7,338 bases of DNA from Spirochaetaceae bacterium (GCA_031279895.1 JAITHR010000273.1:1-7338); one strand, 5' to 3'; shown: positions 1-6,933, numbered from the stretch's first letter. Notes: generated by a model not told the origin, from the letters alone. Translations and numbers: made by a program.

Positions 1-80
1 GGCGCGGCTACGCTTCGCGCCGGCGGGTCGCGGCTTGGGAGCCGTGCGTTGTTGTGCGTAGTAAGGGGCTTGTCGTTGTT
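1..80. repeat. Left arm of a long inverted repeat (partner 914-985)
   Basis: Bases 1-20 are the exact reverse complement of 966-985, and bases 44-80 match the reverse complement of 914-950 at 36 of 37 positions. The stretch between the two matching blocks has diverged, and the spacing differs by 8 bases between arms. The first 21 bases also carry their own inverted ends (GGCGCG at 1-6, CGCGCC at 16-21). The arm starts at the window edge, so it may extend further left. The arms enclose about 830 bp that hold repeats and no credible gene. This could be the inverted ends of a small non-autonomous element, or two copies of a dispersed repeat that happen to lie in opposite orientation. No transposase or target-site duplication is visible. 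Confidence 0.75.
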
Positions 81-91
81 CGGGGCGCGGC

Positions 92-121
92 CAAGACGCT
101 TTTGAAACCGTCGGAGACGGC
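92..121 (+). repeat. Dispersed 30-bp repeat with CCGTC-GGA-GACGG hairpin, copy 1
   Basis: This 30-bp stretch matches 6985-7014 at 28 of 30 positions, more than 6.8 kb away and beyond the gene cluster. Its core is the inverted repeat CCGTC-GGA-GACGG at 108-120. The same core recurs in reverse orientation at 6888-6900 and, with a 4-bp stem, at 1335-1345. It ties the left and right noncoding regions to one repeat family. Confidence 0.8.
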
Positions 122-141
122 CCGCGCCGCGTCCGAACAAC

Positions 142-159
142 GACTGTCAGCTGACAGTC
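142..159. repeat. Perfect 18-bp palindrome
   Basis: GACTGTCAGCTGACAGTC is a gap-free perfect palindrome of two 9-bp halves. It sits in geneless DNA and is followed by a degenerate repeat. It could be a binding site for a dimeric protein or simply a product of the local inverted-repeat-rich sequence. No gene start lies close enough downstream to call it an operator. Confidence 0.6.
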
Positions 160-231
160 CGGCTTTGAGCCGCTTAGCAGGAAGCCGTATAGAAAAAAGC
201 GTCCCGCAATACGCCCCGAAGCGCTCTTGGA

Positions 232-756
232 ATGATTCAGATTTACCTTGATATGATTCAGATTTGCCCCGGAAACAGACGTGGCCGCGACAAACGGAAA
301 ACCTCCTGTTTCGGGCGGGTTTCTCTCCGCTTCGGCGGGAAGTCCGTCCAGAGTAAACGGGAGCCCGAATGAAGTATTCGGGAGCCCGTCCGAAGTAGCC
401 GGAGAGCCGCCTGAAGGTTGCGGAAGGCCATCCGAGGTGCGTTATGAAACAGCCGGAGGCTGCGGGAGCCCGAATGAAGTATTCGGACGTCCGGCCAGAG
501 TAAACGTGCGCAAGTTCGTCGTAAATGGGAGCCCATCCAGAGTAAACGTGCGCAAGTCCGTCGTAAACGTGCGCAAAACCGCCCTATCCTTACACGGGGA
601 CGATTTGTTCCTGGTCAAGAATGAGTCATTCCTGGTCAAGAATTGGTTGGAAATAGTCATGGCCGCGTTGAAATGATTCGTCTGCGCTCTGAAAATGAAT
701 CTTTTCAAGTTGAAAATGAATCTTTTTAAGTTGAAAATGAATGTTTCCAGGACGGG
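232..756. repeat. 25-unit array of 21-bp units in a single phase, several unit classes
   Basis: Cutting this stretch every 21 bases from 232 gives 25 units without any phase shift. Recognisable classes occur in blocks. Units at 232 and 253 start ATGATTCAGATTT. Units at 358, 379 and 463 start CGGGAGCCCG. Units at 505, 547 and 568 start CGTGCGCAA. Units at 610 and 631 start CCTGGTCAAGAAT. Units at 694, 715 and 736 start AATGAAT. The unit at 358 is repeated perfectly at 463 (24 bp identical, spacing 105 = 5 x 21), and 484-525 is a diverged copy of 526-567. Inverted repeats centred at 373, 478, 625, 709 and 730 all fall on the same 21-bp grid. Because 21 is divisible by 3, an open frame of 131 codons (281-676) runs through the array and reads as heptads such as GSPSRVN, GSPNEVF and GSPSEVA. 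I treat that frame as a by-product of the repeat, since it lacks a good ribosome binding site and changes character with each unit class. The grid may extend weakly back to position 1. Confidence 0.85.
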
Positions 757-965
757 GAGACACGTCTCTAACTCTCTATGAATAAAAGACTTACCGCAGC
801 CTTCGAACCGCGCCGCGCCCCTAAGCGGGCGGGGACAGACAAGCTACCTCCGGCGGCTGGGGGGGTCACGGACCCCCCAAACCCCCCACCGCGGCTTCCT
901 GCGCCGCGCCTCAAACAACGACTAGCCCCTTACTACGCACAACAACGCACAAACTGCCCGCCGTT
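757..965. other. Geneless spacer between repeat blocks
   Basis: I see no gene here. A short frame opening at 778 has no ribosome binding site and runs into the dispersed repeat sequence at 905-985. At 757-768 there is a small inverted repeat, GAGAC-AC-GTCTC. The stretch also holds a GC-rich hairpin (860-878) and the right arm of the long inverted repeat (from 914). The 21-bp unit length can still be imposed, but unit-to-unit similarity is too weak to claim repeats. Confidence 0.5.
860..878. repeat. Strong GC hairpin GGGGGGTC-ACG-GACCCCCC
   Basis: Eight-base-pair arms with a 3-nt loop form a very stable potential stem-loop. It is followed by AAACCCCCC rather than a run of T, so it is not a canonical intrinsic terminator in the plus direction. 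On the minus strand there is no T-run after it either. It fits the wider pattern of inverted repeats with 3-nt loops in this region. Confidence 0.65.
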
Positions 966-985
966 GCGCGAAGCGTAGCCGCGCC
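914..985. repeat. Right arm of the long inverted repeat (partner 1-80)
   Basis: This is the reverse-complement partner of 1-80, in two well-matched blocks: 914-950 (36 of 37) and 966-985 (20 of 20). The outer block, GCGCGAAGCGTAGCCGCGCC, is also the first 20 bases of the 105-bp tandem repeat that starts at 966. The inverted repeat and the tandem repeat therefore share sequence, and the left arm may be an inverted, isolated piece of the same family. Confidence 0.75.
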
Positions 986-1334
986 TTAACAGCAGCCAGT
1001 AATGTAACTGGACAAGGTGTTGCACTATTCGGAAATAACACGCGGCCCTGTTTGAAACAGCCGGAGGCTGGCGCGAAGCGTAGCCGCGCCTGAGTAGCAG
1101 AAAGCCCGCTTACCGGACAAGGTGTTGCACCTCTCTCAAACAACAGGCGGCCATGCTTGAAACAGCCGGAGGCTGCGCGAGAGCGTAGCCGCGCCTAAAC
1201 AGGAAACAGTGAAGTAACCGGACAAGGTGTTGCACCATTAAGAAACAACAGGCGGCCATGCTGAAACAGCCGGAGGCTGTGCTGTGCCTCCGGCGCCGCC
1301 GGCGGGCGGCCCTGTTTGAAACAGCCGGAGGCTG
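966..1334 (+). repeat. Three 105-bp tandem repeats plus a partial fourth copy
   Basis: The units are 966-1070 (105 bp), 1071-1175 (105 bp), 1176-1279 (104 bp, one base lost) and a partial copy at 1306-1334, whose 29 bp match 1042-1070 perfectly. Each full unit begins with a variant of GCGCGAAGCGTAGCCGCGCC. Each has GGACAAGGTGTTGCAC in the middle (1010, 1115 and 1220, exactly 105 apart) and ends in TGAAACAGCCGGAGGCTG. That 18-mer also occurs once in the 21-bp array at 445-462, making five copies in all. Its core, CAGCC-GGA-GGCTG, is an inverted repeat with a 3-nt loop; AGGTG-TTG-CACCT at 1120-1132 is another. The length is exactly 5 x 21 bp, and each 105-bp unit can be cut into five 21-mers. 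No gene is seen in this stretch. Confidence 0.9.
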
Positions 1335-1346
1335 CGTCGGAGACGG

Positions 1347-1375
1347 TTGTGTAAGAGGGGGAAAGTGTGTAAAGT
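1347..1375 (+). promoter_or_regulatory. Possible sigma-70-type promoter for the three-gene cluster
   Basis: TTGTGT (1347-1352) and TAAAGT (1370-1375) are separated by 17 bp. They match the -35 consensus at 3 of 6 positions and the -10 consensus at 4 of 6. The pair lies 35 bp upstream of the TTG start and just after the last repeat copy, which is a sensible place for a promoter. The match is modest, and this is a guess from pattern alone. Confidence 0.3.
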
Positions 1376-1398
1376 AGGCGGTACATCTACAGGCATTT

Positions 1399-1403
1399 GA
1401 GAG
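1399..1403 (+). promoter_or_regulatory. Ribosome binding site for the activase fusion (supports TTG start)
   Basis: GAGAG lies 6 nt before the TTG codon at 1410. It is a modest Shine-Dalgarno, but an in-frame TAG at 1407-1409 directly precedes the TTG, so translation cannot start earlier. The family's N-terminal motif begins only two residues after the initiator, so a later start is implausible. Confidence 0.55.
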
Positions 1404-1409
1404 ATATAG

Positions 1410-4400
1410 TTGTTACACATTGGTATTGATGTCGGCTCGACAACCGTGAAAGCGGTGGTACTGAGGCCGGATACGAAAAAGGCGGTCTTTTCCAGATACG
1501 AACGGCATAACGCGGCGCAAAGCGAGACGGTACACGGGTTTCTCCAAGAGATTTTCCTGCGCTTTTCCAGAGAGACTTTCCGCATCGCGGTCTGCGGGTC
1601 CGGCGGCAGAACCATCGCGGAAACTGTTCACGCCCCGTATATTCAGGAAGTGGTGGCCAATTCCATCGCGGTACGGACGTTTTATCCCCAGGCGCGGGCG
1701 GCCATAGAACTGGGGGGACAGGACGCGAAAATCACGTTTTTCTACCATGACGCCGCTACGGGCCGGCTTGCCGCCGGGGATATGCGGATGAACGGAAGCT
1801 GCGCGGGCGGCACCGGCGCTTTTATTGACGAGGTGGCGTCCCTCCTCCGTGTTCCGGTGGAAGATTTCGAGGGCATGGCGGCCAAAGGCACGCAGGTTTA
1901 CGACATCTCCGGTCGGTGCGGCGTGTTTGCCAAGACCGATATTCAGCCCCTCCTCAACCAGGGGGGCCTGCGGGAGGACATCGCCCTCTCCGCTTTCCAC
2001 GCCATTGCCAAACAAACCATCGGGGGCCTGGCGCAGGGACTTGAAATAAAGCCGCCGGTAATCTTCGAAGGCGGACCCCTCACGTTTAACCCCACCCTTA
2101 TCCGCGTCTTCGCGCAGTGGCTCAACCTCGCGGACTCCGCCGTTATCAGGCCGGAAAGACCGGAGACCCTCATCGCCTACGGCGCGGCGCTCTCGATTGA
2201 CGAGATGTTTCGGGATTTCGACACGCGCTTCAGCCCGGAGGCGGCGCTTACCTCCCTTTCCATGTTTCGGGAGATCGCCGCAGGCGGCGCGGAGAGAGCG
2301 GATACGCTGTTCTTTGCCACGAGGCAGGAGCGGGACGCTTTCGAAGCGCGGCATACGCCCCGGACTATCCATCGGGACATCGCGGTGCTGCCGGTGAAGT
2401 CCGGCGAGACGCTGCCCGTGTATCTGGGAATAGACGCGGGGTCCACCACGAGTAAGATCGTGCTAATCGACGAAAACGAAAACGTGGTGGACGGATTTTA
2501 CGGCTCCAACCGCGGGGAACCGCTTGAGGTGGTGAAAAACGCCCTGTGCGCCCTGGGGAAAAAATACCGCGACGCCGGGGTGAACCTTGCGATTCTCGCG
2601 GCGGGAACCACCGGCTACGGGGAGCTTCTCTTTGACAAGGCTTTCGGCGCGGACTACCATACGGTCGAGACCGTGGCCCACGTCGCGGCGGCGCAGAAGT
2701 ACGTGCCCGGGGTTTCCTTTATCCTTGATATAGGGGGCCAGGACATGAAAGCCATAGAGATCGCGAACGGCGTGGTTACGAACATAACGATTAACGAAGC
2801 CTGCTCCTCGGGCTGCGGCTCTTTTCTGGAGAACTTCGCCGCCGCGCTGGGGATACCGGTGGAGCGCATCGCGGAAGCGGCTTTCGGCGCGAAGAATCCG
2901 GCGCGCCTGGGGAGCCGCTGCACCGTGTTTATGAACAGCACGATTATTACCGAGCAGAAAAACGGGAAGCAGGCGGAAGACCTTATGGCCGGGCTCTGCC
3001 GGTCCATCATTGAAAACGTGTTTACCAAAGTGGTGCGCGTCTCCAATCCGGCGCGGCTGGGGGACAAAATCGTGGTCCAGGGCGGCACCTTCAAAAACGA
3101 CGCGGTGCTGCGGGCGCTGGAGCAGTATCTGGGCCGCCAGGTGGTGCGGGCGCCCTTTCCCGGGGAGATGGGCGCCATCGGCATCGCCCTTCTCACCAAG
3201 CGGGAGATATGCGCCGGGGGCTACAGGGGTTCCGGCGGCGGGTCCCGTTTTATCGGCCTTGAGGCGCTGGAGCGTTTCTCCTATACGCGGGAGGCGAACC
3301 TCCTCTGCCCCTTTTGCGGCAACTCCTGTAGCCGGACTCTGGTGCGCTTTTCAAGCGGCCTCACGTGGGTTACGGGCAACCGGTGCGAGCGGGGGGAGCT
3401 GGTGGGGGACCCGCGGGACCCGGCGGTACAAAGCGAGGCGCTGAAGATAACCGGCCTTATGAACGCGGTGCCGGATATGTTTCGGGTCAGGGAGGAGCTG
3501 CTCTTTACGGAGTATCCGGTTACGCCCCTGGTTTCGGAAAAGAAAGGTACCGTCGGCATCCCGCGGGTGCTGGACTTCTGGCGCTCCATGCCCTTTTGGA
3601 AAACCTTCTGGAAGGCCCTGGGGTTCGAGGTTGTCGTTTCCCGCAAGAGCTCCAGGAAGCTCTACGAGCGGGGGCTCCGGTTCGTAACGTCCGACACGGT
3701 TTGTTTTCCCGCGAAACTGGCGCACGGCCACATACTCGATTTAATCGAGCTGAAAGTGGACAGGATCTTCATGCCCCAGTTAAACCGCCTCCCGTCCACA
3801 AACAGCGAAAAGTTCAGCACCTTCACCTGTCCGGTTCTGAAAGGCTACCCGCTGGTGGTCAAATACTCCCTGGAAGACCCGGACGACACGAAAGGCGCGG
3901 CGCGTATCCCCTTTGATTCGCCTGTGTTCCACTGGTTCTCCAATCGGGATCGGGACGTCCAGCTCTGCCGGTATATGCAGGACGCTTTCAACGTTCCCCG
4001 TTCCCTCTGCATGGCCGCCATCGCGCAGGGGGACAGGGCGCTCTCCTCTTTCCACGCGGCGCTCACTGCGGAAAGCGCCCGTATCCTCAAAGAAACGGAA
4101 AGGGCCGGGGGCTTCGCGGTGGTTATCGCGGGCCGGCACTACCAGTACGACAGCCTTGTCTGCCACAACATTTCCCGCGCCTTCACGGGCATCGGGATTC
4201 CGGTTCTGACGCTGGACTCGCTCCCGAATCTGGACCGCGTGCCGCTCGACAAGACGCGGGTCGACATCACCAACAACAACCACGCCCAGCTTCTTGCGGG
4301 CGCCATTATCGCGGCGGAACACAAACACCTTGAGTACGTGAACCTCTACAGCTTCGGGTGCGGCCATGACGCGCTCTATACCGACGAGATAGCCCGCCTT

Positions 4401-5813
4401 ATGCGCGAAATCTCCGGCAAATCGCCCCTGGTCTTAAAGATGGACGAAAGCGATATTGCGGGACCCCTGCGCATAAGGGTCCGCTCTTTTATCGAAACCG
4501 TGACCATACGGCGGAAGGCCGAGGCCCTCAAGACAAACAAGCCGAAGCCCCTGGGGGACCCCTATCCGGTGAAATTTACCCGTGCGGATCGGGATAAAAT
4601 CGTGCTTATCCCCAACGTGAGCCGGGCTTTCTGCCTTATTATGAGCGCCTGCCTCGTGAACGAGGGGTATCGGGCGGAGCCGCTTCCCATGGGCGGCGCC
4701 GAGGCTATCGCCCTGGGGAAAAAATACGTGCATAACGACATCTGTTTTCCGGCGCAAATCGTGATAGGCGAGGCCATAGCCGCGCTTAAGAGCGGACGCT
4801 ACGACCCCTCCGGCGTCGCGGTCGGCACCGGAAAGATGATGTGCGACTGCCGCCTTACCAATTACCTCGTGCTGGCGAGAAAGGCGCTCGACGAGGCCGG
4901 CTTTCCGCAGGTTCCCCTGGTGGCCACGGACCTCTACGACCTCAAAAACGTCTACCCTGGCCTGCGCTTTACCCCGCTTACCTACGCGAACCTTATGTGG
5001 GGCTTTATCGAGACCGACGCGCTTGAGTTCCTGCGCCGGAAGATCCGGCCCTACGAGATTGAGAAAGGCGAGACTGACCGGGTCTTTGACTTCGCCCTCT
5101 CCGAGATTGCCGCGGGCTTTGCCGCCGGAGGCATCCCCGGCTCCCTTACACCCTACAGGAACGCGGTGGCGCGGATGGCCAAAATCCCCTATGACCGGTC
5201 GAACCTGCGGGAAAGGGTGTTTGTCCAGGGCGAGTATCTCCTCACCTTCCACCCCGGATCCAATCTGGAAATAGAGCGGTATCTCGAAAAGAACGGCCTT
5301 GAGGTAGCCCTCCCCCGTATGCACGACATTTTCCACCACCTCTTTATCCGGCACACGGTCTCCGAGATGAACGAGTTTAAAGTGCGCCATCCCTTGTTTG
5401 AGAACCTGTACGCCCGTATCGGCAGCGCCTTTACCGACACGGCCATAGACATACTGGACAGGATAGCCCGAACCCATCCGCTCTATGAACCTGCGGTGCA
5501 TCTTGAAGAGGCGTCGAAACGGAGCGACCCGATTATCCACCACTCGATAGCCTCCGGCGAATCGTTTTTAATCACCGCCGATATGCTCCATTACGCCGAG
5601 AAAGGGGTGCGCTCGTTTATTATCCTCCAGCCCTTCGGGTGCCTGCCCAACCACTTCTGCGGGCGCGGGGTGATAAAAAAGATAAAGGAACGCTACCCGG
5701 ACATACAGGTACTCCCGCTTGATTACGATCCTGACGTGAGTTTCGCCAACATCGAGAACCGCTTGCAGATGCTTATTATGAACGCCCGCACGCTTAGGAA
5801 AAAAGACCCCTAG
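1410..5813 (+). CDS. Acyl-CoA dehydratase activase / reductase fusion (2-hydroxyglutaryl-CoA dehydratase activator-related), 1467 aa
   Basis: Large cytosolic protein of the family that joins BadF/BadG/BcrA/BcrD-type ATPases to DUF2229 and HgdB-like domains (COG1924, COG3580 and COG3581 in one chain). Related activases use ATP to push an electron from a bridging [4Fe-4S] cluster onto a partner reductase; for this fusion subfamily the substrate is unknown to me. ATPase domain 1 covers about residues 1-265: phosphate loop GIDVGSTT (5-12), LGGQDAK (101-107), NGSCAGGTGAF with Cys131, and GRC with Cys170, the two cluster-cysteine positions. ATPase domain 2 covers about 336-600: GIDAGSTT (340-347), DIGGQDMK (440-447), EACSSGCGSF with Cys465 and Cys469, and SRC with Cys504. 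Next come a CPFCGNSC knuckle (Cys633, 636, 640, with Cys659), a DUF2229-like part with CFPAK (Cys765), and a second related half with CFPAQ (Cys1112), CDC (1145, 1147), and QPFGC and HFC near the end (1411, 1417). Length is near or slightly above the usual 1400-1450. The start is TTG. No dehydratase subunit gene is adjacent. Confidence 0.95.
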   Translation: MLHIGIDVGSTTVKAVVLRPDTKKAVFSRYERHNAAQSETVHGFLQEIFLRFSRETFRIAVCGSGGRTIAETVHAPYIQEVVANSIAVRTFYPQARAAIELGGQDAKITFFYHDAATGRLAAGDMRMNGSCAGGTGAFIDEVASLLRVPVEDFEGMAAKGTQVYDISGRCGVFAKTDIQPLLNQGGLREDIALSAFHAIAKQTIGGLAQGLEIKPPVIFEGGPLTFNPTLIRVFAQWLNLADSAVIRPERPETLIAYGAALSIDEMFRDFDTRFSPEAALTSLSMFREIAAGGAERADTLFFATRQERDAFEARHTPRTIHRDIAVLPVKSGETLPVYLGIDAGSTTSKIVLIDENENVVDGFYGSNRGEPLEVVKNALCALGKKYRDAGVNLAILAAGTTGYGELLFDKAFGADYHTVETVAHVAAAQKYVPGVSFILDIGGQDMKAIEIANGVVTNITINEACSSGCGSFLENFAAALGIPVERIAEAAFGAKNPARLGSRCTVFMNSTIITEQKNGKQAEDLMAGLCRSIIENVFTKVVRVSNPARLGDKIVVQGGTFKNDAVLRALEQYLGRQVVRAPFPGEMGAIGIALLTKREICAGGYRGSGGGSRFIGLEALERFSYTREANLLCPFCGNSCSRTLVRFSSGLTWVTGNRCERGELVGDPRDPAVQSEALKITGLMNAVPDMFRVREELLFTEYPVTPLVSEKKGTVGIPRVLDFWRSMPFWKTFWKALGFEVVVSRKSSRKLYERGLRFVTSDTVCFPAKLAHGHILDLIELKVDRIFMPQLNRLPSTNSEKFSTFTCPVLKGYPLVVKYSLEDPDDTKGAARIPFDSPVFHWFSNRDRDVQLCRYMQDAFNVPRSLCMAAIAQGDRALSSFHAALTAESARILKETERAGGFAVVIAGRHYQYDSLVCHNISRAFTGIGIPVLTLDSLPNLDRVPLDKTRVDITNNNHAQLLAGAIIAAEHKHLEYVNLYSFGCGHDALYTDEIARLMREISGKSPLVLKMDESDIAGPLRIRVRSFIETVTIRRKAEALKTNKPKPLGDPYPVKFTRADRDKIVLIPNVSRAFCLIMSACLVNEGYRAEPLPMGGAEAIALGKKYVHNDICFPAQIVIGEAIAALKSGRYDPSGVAVGTGKMMCDCRLTNYLVLARKALDEAGFPQVPLVATDLYDLKNVYPGLRFTPLTYANLMWGFIETDALEFLRRKIRPYEIEKGETDRVFDFALSEIAAGFAAGGIPGSLTPYRNAVARMAKIPYDRSNLRERVFVQGEYLLTFHPGSNLEIERYLEKNGLEVALPRMHDIFHHLFIRHTVSEMNEFKVRHPLFENLYARIGSAFTDTAIDILDRIARTHPLYEPAVHLEEASKRSDPIIHHSIASGESFLITADMLHYAEKGVRSFIILQPFGCLPNHFCGRGVIKKIKERYPDIQVLPLDYDPDVSFANIENRLQMLIMNARTLRKKDP

Positions 5814-5817
5814 CGTC

Positions 5818-6387
5818 ATGCCCCTCTCCCTAAGCCCCGAACGGATCGTCTTTCTCTTTTTCTTTTTCTCTTTCTCCGGCTGGATAGGGGAAACCCTCAT
5901 GGAATCGGGCGTGCGCCGGCGTTTTGTGAACAAGGGCTTTTTCAAAGGTCCCTATGTTCCGGTTCACGGGGTCGGCGCGTTTGCGGTCTATCCGGTGTGC
6001 GCGCCCTTAAAGCCCTATCCGCTTCTCGTGTTTCTCGCCGGCACGCTCCTTTGCACCTTTATAGAATACGGCGCCGCGCTCTTCTTGGAAAAACTGTTCC
6101 ACTCGCGGGGCTGGGATTACGACACCTACCCGTTTACCCGCTGGTGCCACTACAAAAGGCGGGTTGCCCTGACAACCTCCCTGTTTTTCGGGGCCGTGGC
6201 CTTCGCGGTGGTCTATTTCTATTGGGACGTGGGGATAACGCTCTCTTCGCGTATCGCGCCGGAGACGCTGTTCGTATTCGACGCCCTGCTCGTGGCGGCG
6301 TTTGTCATTGACGCGGCCATGACCGGCGCGCGCTGTATCAGAAACAGACGCGCCGGCATACCAAACAAGACCGTCGGACTGGACTGA
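5818..6387 (+). CDS. CmpB-type putative ABC-transporter type IV membrane protein (PF06541-like), 189 aa
   Basis: Small integral membrane protein of the family named putative ABC-transporter type IV. The transporter label is historical and the role is not established. Hydrophobic stretches suggest five helices at about residues 8-27, 48-63, 67-89, 116-136 and 150-170. Two family-typical blocks are clear: FSGWIGE...NKGFFKGPYVPVHGVG (about 18-53), and FIEYGAALFLEKLFHSRGWDY (about 81-101, separated here only by the window's codons) followed by the polar stretch PFTRWCHYKRRV. Conserved charged residues inside or beside the helices (Glu25, Glu83, Glu91, Asp100) are typical of the family. The ATG lies 4 bases after the upstream stop and has no good Shine-Dalgarno at the usual distance, so translation probably couples to the fusion gene. 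No ATP-binding cassette or solute-binding gene is present, which argues against a complete ABC transporter here. Confidence 0.85.
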   Translation: MPLSLSPERIVFLFFFFSFSGWIGETLMESGVRRRFVNKGFFKGPYVPVHGVGAFAVYPVCAPLKPYPLLVFLAGTLLCTFIEYGAALFLEKLFHSRGWDYDTYPFTRWCHYKRRVALTTSLFFGAVAFAVVYFYWDVGITLSSRIAPETLFVFDALLVAAFVIDAAMTGARCIRNRRAGIPNKTVGLD

Positions 6388-6388
6388 C

Positions 6389-6394
6389 AGGAGG
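6389..6394 (+). promoter_or_regulatory. Strong Shine-Dalgarno AGGAGG for the HD-domain gene
   Basis: A perfect AGGAGG sits 11 nt before the ATG at 6406. Two further in-frame ATGs at 6424 and 6433 lie inside a purine-rich GAGAAAT repeat but are 29 and 38 nt away, so 6406 is the best-supported start although the spacing is slightly long. Confidence 0.6.
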
Positions 6395-6405
6395 ACGGGG
6401 AAAAG

Positions 6406-6933
6406 ATGAGAGGGATAAGAGAAATGAGAGAAATGAGAGAGACGGATGAGGGTGAGACGAATCTTTTTAACGAATATGCCGGCGCCATACCGGACCACCC
6501 GCTTTTCCTACAGGGCAGGCACACGGTTTCCCACGGGTCAGTGAGTATCTATACCCACAGTATCAACGTGGCGAAGACGGCTTTTTCCCTGAGCGCGAAG
6601 TACCGCGGCCTTGACCGGCGGTGCGTGGTACGTGCGGGGCTCCTGCACGATTTTTTCCTCTATGAGTGGCACGTACCCGGTATGCGCTACCTCCTGCACG
6701 GCTGGCGCCATCCCGTGAAAGCGGCGGAGAACGCCAGGGCCGTGTTCGGCCTAAGCGACAAGGAGTGTTCCTGCATACTGACCCACATGTGGCCCTGGAC
6801 TCTTTTTCACCCGCCCCGATATAAAGAGGGCTGGCTCGTTTCCCTTGCGGACAAGATCGTGGCAACGCGGGAAACACTCCGTCTCCGCCGTCTCCGACGG
6901 TTCCCTAAGCCCGCCGGCGGCGGAGGCACCTAA
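6406..6933 (+). CDS. HD-domain protein, putative metal-dependent phosphohydrolase, 175 aa, repeat-derived C-terminus
   Basis: Cytosolic HD-superfamily protein; members cleave phosphate esters of nucleotides or related compounds using one or two metal ions. Visible metal-ligand candidates in family order are His51 (YTHSINVA), His81-Asp82 (GLLHDFFLYEWH), His98 or His102 (HGWRHP), His127 (THMWP) and Asp149 (SLADKIVA). The extra histidines between HD and the last Asp suggest a two-metal site. The substrate is not predictable. The first ~15 residues (MRGIREMREMRET) are low complexity, encoded by a 9-bp in-frame repeat, and precede where relatives usually begin. From about residue 158 onwards the protein becomes RLRRLRRFPKPAGGGGT, encoded by the dispersed GC-rich repeat (6879-6929) that also occurs in noncoding DNA at 1284-1307 and 6997-7016. 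The native C-terminus was therefore probably replaced or extended by repeat sequence, while all catalytic residues are retained. It lies 18 bp after the membrane protein gene, so it is probably co-transcribed with it. Confidence 0.88.
   Translation: MRGIREMREMRETDEGETNLFNEYAGAIPDHPLFLQGRHTVSHGSVSIYTHSINVAKTAFSLSAKYRGLDRRCVVRAGLLHDFFLYEWHVPGMRYLLHGWRHPVKAAENARAVFGLSDKECSCILTHMWPWTLFHPPRYKEGWLVSLADKIVATRETLRLRRLRRFPKPAGGGGT

Noticed and set aside
54..251. Open frame of 65 codons at the left end
   Set aside because: It has no ribosome binding site, opens inside the inverted-repeat arm, crosses the 18-bp palindrome and ends in the 21-bp array. It is best explained as repeat sequence.
860..878. 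Intrinsic transcription terminator
   Set aside because: The hairpin is strong, but no T-run follows on either strand.
778..978. Open frame of 66 codons starting at an ATG
   Set aside because: There is no Shine-Dalgarno before it, it passes through the 860-878 hairpin and ends in the dispersed repeat, and its Pro/Arg-rich composition reflects GC-rich DNA and no recognisable domain.
1413..2372. Long minus-strand open frame opposite the activase fusion, and similar ones at 4434-5543 and 3780-4367
   Set aside because: The plus-strand frame has clear family motifs throughout. The minus-strand frames are Arg/Gly/Val-rich mirror frames produced by GC-biased third positions and show no domain.
5818..6387. 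Component of a complete ABC transporter
   Set aside because: The family name suggests it, but there is no nucleotide-binding domain, second permease or binding protein in the window.
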